17,308 nucleotides of DNA from JOPF136 sp035517515. Its GTDB lineage: Bacteria > Acidobacteriota > Terriglobia > Acidiferrales > UBA7541. The notes beneath the pieces were generated by a model. It had not been told where the DNA came from. It did not search any database and saw only the letters and a program-made list of their open reading frames with translations. Each line of letters begins with the position of its first letter. Position 1 is the first letter of the stretch. Shown here in pieces: positions 12,902-17,308 of this stretch. Both the position numbers and the translations under genes were made by a program. The stretch lies in assembly GCA_035517515.1 (NCBI GenBank), contig DATIYQ010000143.1, positions 1-17,308 of the forward strand, read 5' to 3'.

Positions 12902-14404
12902 ATGTCCCAGCCACACGCGCATCCGATGTCCAAGGCGACCCGCCACGTGAGCATCAATGAGCGCCTGCTCTTCGAGCAGTCCGCGCCGGGAAAGCGCGGC
13001 ATGGAACTGCCGCCCTGCGACGTGCCCGCTGTGGACGCGATCGAAGCCCTGGGCGCGGAGTTCAGCCGCGGCCCGGTGGAACACTTTCCCGAAGTGAGTG
13101 AAATCGAAGTGGTGCGCCACTTCACCCGCCTCTCCACCTGGAACTACGCCATTGACCTGGGCATGTATCCGCTCGGTTCCTGCACCATGAAATACAACCC
13201 GCGAGTGAATGAATTTGTGGCCCGCCTGGAAGGCCTGGCTACCGAGCATCCGCTGCAACCGGTGGAATTGTCGCAGGGCTGCCTGCGCATCCTGCGCACG
13301 CTTGAAGAGGTGCTCGAAGAAGTCACCGGAATGGACGCGGTCACGCTGCAACCCTGCGCCGGGGCCCAGGGGGAGTACGCCGGGATCGCCATGATTCGCG
13401 CCTACCTGGCGGACCGCGGCAACCCCCGCAAAAAGGTTTTGGTGCCGGATTCGGCGCACGGGACGAATCCGGCCACGGCGGTCACCGCCGGCTATGAGGT
13501 GGTGAACATCCGGTCCGACGCCAGCGGCCGGATCGACATGGCCCACCTGGCCGAATACGCCACCGAAGACGTGGCCGCGCTGATGGTGACCAATCCGAAT
13601 ACGGTGGGCATCTTCGAGCAGGACATTGCCCGCGCCGCGGAGATCCTGCACGCGCGCGGCGCGCTGCTGTATATGGACGGCGCGAATATGAATGCCCTGG
13701 CAGGCGTGGCGCGTCCCGGAGATTTCGGCGTGGACGTGATGCACATGAACCTTCACAAGACATTTTCCACGCCGCACGGCGGGGGCGGCCCGGGCGCCGG
13801 TCCCGTGGCAGTGAAAAAGCATCTCGAGCCGTTTCTGCCGCTGCCGGTGCTGGTGGAAAAGGCGGGTGGCGCGCTGGGCTGGGACGCGCACCGCCCGAAA
13901 TCCATCGGCCGGTTGCGCGCGTTTTCCGGAAACTTCGGGGTGCTGGTGCGCGCGCTGGCCTATGCCCTGGCCTACGGCCCGGGCATGGTGGAGGCCACGC
14001 GCGACGCGGTGCTCAACGCCAACTACCTGCGCAAAAAACTGGAAGACGTGTACGAGTTGCCGTTCCGCCAGCCGTGCATGCACGAGGTGGTGTTCAGCGA
14101 CGCGCGACAGAAAAAACACGGCGTGAACACCATGGATATCGCCAAGCGCCTGATTGACTACGGCTTCCATCCCTACACCACGGCGTTTCCGCTGATTGTG
14201 CCCGGCGCGCTGATGATCGAGCCCACGGAATCGGAATCGCGGCAGGAGCTGGACTTGTTCGTCGAAGCGATGCGCTCCATCGCCGCGGAAGCCGCGGAGA
14301 CTCCCGAACTGGTCAAATCCGCCCCGCACTCGACGCGCGTGGGCCGGCTGGATGAAGTGGGCGCGGCGCGCAAACCCGTGCTGCGCTGGACGCCCGGAGA
14401 GTAG
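12902..14404 (+). CDS. gcvPB: Glycine dehydrogenase (decarboxylating), subunit 2
   Basis: GcvPB is the PLP-binding half of the two-subunit glycine decarboxylase. The product has 500 residues (typical 480-500). Visible hallmarks are LGMYPLGSCTMKYNPRVNE, LQPCAGAQGEYAGI, DSAHGTNPATA, YMDGANMNALAG and MHMNLHKTFSTPHGGGGPGAGPV. K286 in HKTFSTPHGGGGPG is the Schiff-base lysine. ATG 12902 follows the gcvPA TAG by 2 nt, with GGAG elements inside the end of gcvPA. A second ATG 24 nt downstream (MSKATRHV) is a possible alternative start. It is the last gene of the gcv operon; lpd and lipoate-synthesis genes are not in the window. Downstream is an 85-nt convergent gap to the M48 gene in which I see only a 5-bp hairpin (14430-14446) without a T-run. 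Confidence 0.96.
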   Translation: MSQPHAHPMSKATRHVSINERLLFEQSAPGKRGMELPPCDVPAVDAIEALGAEFSRGPVEHFPEVSEIEVVRHFTRLSTWNYAIDLGMYPLGSCTMKYNPRVNEFVARLEGLATEHPLQPVELSQGCLRILRTLEEVLEEVTGMDAVTLQPCAGAQGEYAGIAMIRAYLADRGNPRKKVLVPDSAHGTNPATAVTAGYEVVNIRSDASGRIDMAHLAEYATEDVAALMVTNPNTVGIFEQDIARAAEILHARGALLYMDGANMNALAGVARPGDFGVDVMHMNLHKTFSTPHGGGGPGAGPVAVKKHLEPFLPLPVLVEKAGGALGWDAHRPKSIGRLRAFSGNFGVLVRALAYALAYGPGMVEATRDAVLNANYLRKKLEDVYELPFRQPCMHEVVFSDARQKKHGVNTMDIAKRLIDYGFHPYTTAFPLIVPGALMIEPTESESRQELDLFVEAMRSIAAEAAETPELVKSAPHSTRVGRLDEVGAARKPVLRWTPGE

Positions 14405-14489
14405 GACCGGCTTTTAACCCGTCCAGTGGGCCGCAGACGTGGCGGCACAGGCTGAACACCTCCGCTCCAGACATCCCGCAGCCCGCAAT

Positions 14490-15929
14490 TCAGTTCGGAA
14501 AGCGCATGGAACGCACCACCGCCTCGAAGGACTTACTGTAGCGGTCGTATTCATTCTGCGGAGCGACGGCCAGGATGTAGAGCAGACCGTCGGGCCGTTC
14601 GGTGGTGATCAGCCAGATCAGCTCTTTGCCCTTCACCGGAGAATCGTTCACCAGGTAAGCGGAGAGGGCCTTCTGCCCGTTCAGCAGCATGGGCTCGGCG
14701 CGGCGCTGCACGGTGAGCGCGGCGTTATTGCGGCGCAGTTCGGCGATGAACTGGTCGGTGGCGGAGGCGAGCGTCGAATCCGTGCTGGGCGAATACTGGT
14801 TCACGATCATGCCGTAGGCCAGCGCCTGGTTGCCGCGCGCGTCCGGAACCACCCCGCCCGGGGGCGCCAGGGTCACGGCGCTGCCCTGGCCATTCGCCTT
14901 CCAGTTGGAGGGGTAGCGAAGCGACAGCTCGCTGTTCTCAAAGGCCTGCAGGCTGGCCGCGGGCGCCTCCGGCGGCCCGCCTCCTGCCGGAGGCTCCGGA
15001 GTGGGCAGGATCGAGGCTCGCTCCTGCTGCTTGGGCGCGGGCGGGAGCGAGTAGAGATACTTGCGAATTTCGCGGAATTCCGCGGAATCGGTTTGGGCGT
15101 TGGCGGGCGGACCGCCCAGGTTGGCGATCTCTTCATTCACGCGCTCGATGCGGTGCTCCGGGCTGGGATGATTGGAGAAAAACTCGGGCGGCGCGCCCAT
15201 CTTTTTCTCCACCTCTTCCAGCTTGACGAAGAATTGCGACATTCCGCGCGGGTCGTAGCCCGCGTCGTGAATGATCTGCGTGCCCAGGATGTCCGCCTGG
15301 CTCTCGTCCGCGCGCGAGTATTTGAGCAGCAGCGAATTCACCGAAAACGCGCCCACGGCGTTGATCACCTGCCCCAGGGAGCTGTTGCCCAGCACCCCGC
15401 CCAGCACCCCCAGGGCCAGTTGCGGGCCCAGGGACTTGGTCACCTGGGTGGTGCCGTGGCGCAGGGCCACGTGGGAAATCTCGTGGCCCATCACCGCGGC
15501 CAATTGCGCCTCGTCGTCCGCGGCCTGTATGGTTCCGCGGTTCACGTACACGTAGCCACCGGGCAGCGCGAAGGCATTGATCTCCGCGGTGTTCACGCAC
15601 CGGAACTGGTAGGGATACTTGTCGCCCGGGGCGAACTCCGCCAGATGCTTTCCCAGGTGGCTCAAGTAGGCTTCCACCCTGGCGTCGCGCAGCATGGGAA
15701 GCTGTTTTTCCGCTTCCTGGGAATTTTCCAGGCCCAGTTTGATGTCGTCCTGAGGCGTGAACAGGTTCCATCCGGGCTTGAGCTGGGTGCGGTTGTCGCG
15801 CGCGGCCTGAATGGCCGGCCAACTGGCCGCCGCCGCAAAGCAAAGGCAAATCAGGGCGTGGCGAATCGCCCGGCCCGGACTTGGTCCTCCCGGCGCTGCG
15901 CCCCTGAGTGCGAATCCGTTCCGGTTCAT
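14490..15929 (-). CDS. Exported M48 family zinc metalloprotease with extra C-terminal domain
   Basis: This is a 479-residue, probably periplasmic or membrane-anchored, zinc metalloprotease of the BepA/LoiP-like M48 group, which in other bacteria does envelope protein quality control. The N-terminus has a hydrophobic signal segment (about 22-42). The M48 domain (about 60-275) contains VNTAEINAFALPGGYVYVN, the zinc motif HEISH (H149, E150, H153) and the third ligand E209 in SRADESQAD, plus HPSPEHRIERV. A Pro-rich linker (about 295-325) precedes a C-terminal domain (about 330-479) beginning LSLRYPSNWK and ending YSKSFEAVVRSMRF, which resembles PsbP/Mog1-type folds (inference). ATG 15929 is preferred over the in-frame ATG 15968: it has CGAGG upstream, and the 15968 codon coincides with the expected transcription start. 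No TPR repeats as in full BepA are evident. Confidence 0.9.
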   Translation of the reverse strand: MNRNGFALRGAAPGGPSPGRAIRHALICLCFAAAASWPAIQAARDNRTQLKPGWNLFTPQDDIKLGLENSQEAEKQLPMLRDARVEAYLSHLGKHLAEFAPGDKYPYQFRCVNTAEINAFALPGGYVYVNRGTIQAADDEAQLAAVMGHEISHVALRHGTTQVTKSLGPQLALGVLGGVLGNSSLGQVINAVGAFSVNSLLLKYSRADESQADILGTQIIHDAGYDPRGMSQFFVKLEEVEKKMGAPPEFFSNHPSPEHRIERVNEEIANLGGPPANAQTDSAEFREIRKYLYSLPPAPKQQERASILPTPEPPAGGGPPEAPAASLQAFENSELSLRYPSNWKANGQGSAVTLAPPGGVVPDARGNQALAYGMIVNQYSPSTDSTLASATDQFIAELRRNNAALTVQRRAEPMLLNGQKALSAYLVNDSPVKGKELIWLITTERPDGLLYILAVAPQNEYDRYSKSFEAVVRSMRFPN

Positions 15930-15974
15930 CCTTGCCTCGGAAAAAGCGTTGGCCCTGCGCGGTTCCAAAGAAAC

Positions 15975-16002
15975 AGTATAATCTTGCGGATGCCGCCCAC
16001 AA
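15975..16002 (-). promoter_or_regulatory. Possible promoter of the M48 protease gene
   Basis: On the minus strand TTGTGG (16002-15997; 3 of 6 to -35), a 16-bp spacer and TATACT (15980-15975; 5 of 6 to -10) predict a start near 15968 and a leader of about 39 nt. The same bases read TATAAT on the plus strand (15977-15982), so the element might also serve the divergent endonuclease III-like gene, but I see no -35 at the right distance for that. Confidence 0.45.
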
Positions 16003-16086
16003 ATCGGCGGCTGCGCGGCCGTGCGGCCGGGCTTCTGATCTCCGGTCTTTCACATTTCGGTTTTCGGGTCTGAACCGGCGTCTGCC

Positions 16087-16803
16087 ATGCCCCCATCGAA
16101 ATCCAAGCTTGCGGGAATCCTGGATCAGCTCGAAGAATATTACGGACGGCCCAACCCGCCGCGGGCAATCCTGGCGTCGCTCAGGGCCAAAGCCGATCCT
16201 TACGCGATGATTCTGTATGCCAATTGCGGCTATCCGGCCACGGATGTTGCCTGCACCAAGGGTTTCGAAGCGCTGAAAAAGGAGATCGGCCTGCGGCCCG
16301 AGCAGATTCTTTCGGCTTCGCCGGCAAAATTACTGGCCGTGGCGCGCGCCTGCGGCATGTTGCCCGAGGTGCGCGTGGAGCGCTGGCGGGAGATTGCCGC
16401 GCGCGTGAAACACGAATTCCGGGGCGACCTGGGCGCCGTCTTGAAGAAGCCGCTCCAGGAGGCCAGGAAGGCGCTGAAGCTCTTCCCCACCATCGGGGAT
16501 CCCGGCGCGGATAAGATCCTGCTGTTCACGAAAACGGCTCCCGTTCCCGCCGTACCCTCGAATTGCGTGGAAGTTCCCGTGCGCATCCTGCTGGGCATGC
16601 CGCTGAAAAACTACACGCAGAACTACCGGGCCGCGCAGGAGGCATTCCGCGCGGAGTTGCCCGCGGACTGCAACGCCCTGCTCCGGGCCCACCTGCTGCT
16701 GAAGCAGCACGGCCAGGAAATCTGCAAACGCACCCGGCCGCTCTGCGGGCAGTGCGCGGTGGCCTCCTGCTGCGCCTATTTCGCGGGCGCGCCAGGCCGG
16801 TAA
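16087..16803 (+). CDS. Endonuclease III-like HhH-GPD/Fe-S protein lacking the usual catalytic residues
   Basis: This 238-residue protein has the plan of the endonuclease III/MutY superfamily. There is an all-helical N-terminal part (about 25-125), a helix-hairpin-helix-like stretch LFPTIGDPGADKILLF (132-147), and a C-terminal four-cysteine cluster C213-x6-C220-x2-C223-x5-C229. That spacing is exactly the [4Fe-4S] spacing of Nth and MutY. Both catalytic positions appear changed. The Nth motif GVGRKTA is read here as TIGDPGA, with Pro139 at the Lys position. The VDTH/LDGN motif aligns with VPSN (156-159), putting Pro at the catalytic Asp. The fold family is well supported, but glycosylase activity is doubtful; it may be a DNA-binding or damage-sensing Fe-S protein. 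Shine-Dalgarno is weak. It is divergent from the M48 gene and 36 nt upstream of a protein kinase gene. Confidence 0.82.
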   Translation: MPPSKSKLAGILDQLEEYYGRPNPPRAILASLRAKADPYAMILYANCGYPATDVACTKGFEALKKEIGLRPEQILSASPAKLLAVARACGMLPEVRVERWREIAARVKHEFRGDLGAVLKKPLQEARKALKLFPTIGDPGADKILLFTKTAPVPAVPSNCVEVPVRILLGMPLKNYTQNYRAAQEAFRAELPADCNALLRAHLLLKQHGQEICKRTRPLCGQCAVASCCAYFAGAPGR

Positions 16804-16824
16804 ACCCGCAGGTTGCCGCGAGGT

Positions 16825-16830
16825 TATAAT
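16825..16830 (+). promoter_or_regulatory. Perfect -10 box immediately before the kinase gene
   Basis: TATAAT at 16825-16830 ends 9 nt before the kinase ATG. Transcription from it would begin around 16837, making the mRNA leaderless or nearly so. No convincing -35 and no extended -10 TG are present, so activity is uncertain; read-through from the upstream gene is an alternative, in which case AGGG (16833-16836) could act as ribosome binding site. Confidence 0.4.
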
Positions 16831-16839
16831 CCAGGGCTT

Positions 16840-17308
16840 ATGTCGCTTGCCGCCGGCACAAAACTGGGGCCCTACGAAATCGTCGCGCCGCTGGGACAGG
16901 GCGGCATGGGCGAGGTGTATCGCGCGCGCGACACGCGGCTCGGCCGCGAGATCGCGGTCAAGGTGCTGCCGACCGACGTGGCCTCCTCGCCCGACCGTCT
17001 CGCGCGCTTCGAGCGCGAGGCGCGGACGGTCGCCAGTCTCAATCATCCGAACATCGTCGTGCTGCATTCGATCGAGGAGTCGAGCGGCACGCGCTTCCTC
17101 ACGATGGAGCTGGTCGAGGGGCGGGACCTCGCGTCGCTCGTGACCCCGGGCGGTCTGGCCGCGGGGGCGCTGCTCGATCTCGCGATCCCGCTCGCCGACG
17201 CGTTGGTGGCGGCGCACGAGAAGGCGGTCGTGCATCGCGATCTCAAGCCCGCGAACGTCATGGTGACCCGCGAGGGGCGGGTCAAGGTGCTCGACTTCGG
17301 TCTCGCCC
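16840..17308 (+). CDS. Ser/Thr protein kinase (Hanks type), N-terminal part cut by window edge
   Basis: This is the start of a eukaryotic-like protein kinase; 156 codons are visible and the frame is open at the right edge. The visible two thirds of the kinase domain has all key elements: Gly-rich loop LGQGGMGEVY (18-27), ATP-anchoring K41 (IAVKVLP), helix-C glutamate in FEREARTVASLNHPNIV (E60), the catalytic loop HRDLKPANV (H132-V140, D134) and DFGLA (D152). The wording, especially GPYEIVAPLGQGGMGEVYRARD, is typical of the expanded kinase families of Acidobacteriota and relatives, which usually carry a C-terminal TPR, WD40/TolB-like or transmembrane sensor. That part is outside the window. 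ATG 16840 gives the canonical short N-terminus. Leucine codons favour CTC over CTG, unlike the neighbouring genes. Gene-to-gene distance from the endonuclease III-like gene is 36 nt. Confidence 0.95.
   Translation, partial: MSLAAGTKLGPYEIVAPLGQGGMGEVYRARDTRLGREIAVKVLPTDVASSPDRLARFEREARTVASLNHPNIVVLHSIEESSGTRFLTMELVEGRDLASLVTPGGLAAGALLDLAIPLADALVAAHEKAVVHRDLKPANVMVTREGRVKVLDFGLA

Noticed and set aside
11313..14329. Minus-strand open frames of 533 and 527 codons opposite gcvPA and gcvPB
   Set aside because: They lie over real gcv genes in the third-position-complementary frame and are rich in His/Arg/Gly without motifs.
14405..14489. Bidirectional terminator between gcvPB and the M48 gene
   Set aside because: Only a 5-bp stem with a 7-nt loop (14430-14446) and no T-run on either strand; too weak to call.
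14439..16073. 544-codon plus-strand open frame over the M48 protease gene
   Set aside because: Shadow of a gene with intact HEISH and DESQAD motifs on the other strand; the translation has no recognisable domain.

Overview
The window is GC-rich (roughly 60-65% by eye), densely coded bacterial chromosome with no rRNA, tRNA, CRISPR array, transposase, integrase or phage gene that I can see. No stretch of 300 bases lacks a gene. The gene set (menaquinone/ubiquinone-type UbiD decarboxylase, two-subunit glycine decarboxylase, pilMNOPQ led by a small excisionase-type HTH gene, and a Ser/Thr kinase opening of the form 'GPYEI..PLGQGGMGEVYRARD') looks most like Acidobacteriota. That assignment is inference from gene content and protein flavour, not from a marker gene.

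Layout. (1) Positions 1-2247, minus strand: an M24 aminopeptidase gene, accB (biotin carboxyl carrier) and accC (biotin carboxylase, running off the left edge), i.e. the first step of fatty acid synthesis. (2) Positions 2248-8179, minus strand: a complete type IV pilus alignment/secretin operon, with a recognisable sigma70-like promoter (8151-8179), a 70-residue HTH protein, pilM, pilN, pilO, pilP and pilQ, ending in a strong intrinsic terminator (2248-2281). Two junctions overlap by 4 nt (pilM/pilN and pilP/pilQ), so this is a tightly coupled transcription unit. (3) Positions 8180-8321: a small non-coding stretch with nested inverted and direct repeats. (4) Positions 8322-9788, minus strand: ubiD. 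(5) Positions 9789-14404: a divergent promoter region with a perfect 14-bp palindrome, then the plus-strand gcvT-gcvH-gcvPA-gcvPB operon for glycine cleavage (the L-protein gene is not here). (6) Positions 14490-15929, minus strand: an exported M48 metalloprotease with an extra C-terminal domain. (7) Positions 16087-17308, plus strand: an endonuclease III-like Fe-S protein that appears to lack both catalytic residues, then the start of a membrane-type Ser/Thr protein kinase, truncated by the right edge.

How the genes work together. PilM (cytoplasmic, actin-like) binds the N-terminal INLL motif of PilN. PilN and PilO form the inner-membrane/periplasmic alignment complex, PilP bridges to the secretin, and PilQ forms the outer-membrane pore. 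In the gcv operon, GcvPA/GcvPB decarboxylate glycine, GcvH carries the aminomethyl group on lipoyl-lysine and GcvT passes it to tetrahydrofolate. AccB and AccC form half of acetyl-CoA carboxylase.

I did not find an obviously new multigene system. The items most deserving of a second look are the catalytically degenerate endonuclease III-like protein, the repeat block upstream of the HTH-pil promoter, the palindrome inside the gcv promoter, the terminator abutting the peptidase start codon, and the codon-usage shift in the terminal kinase gene.
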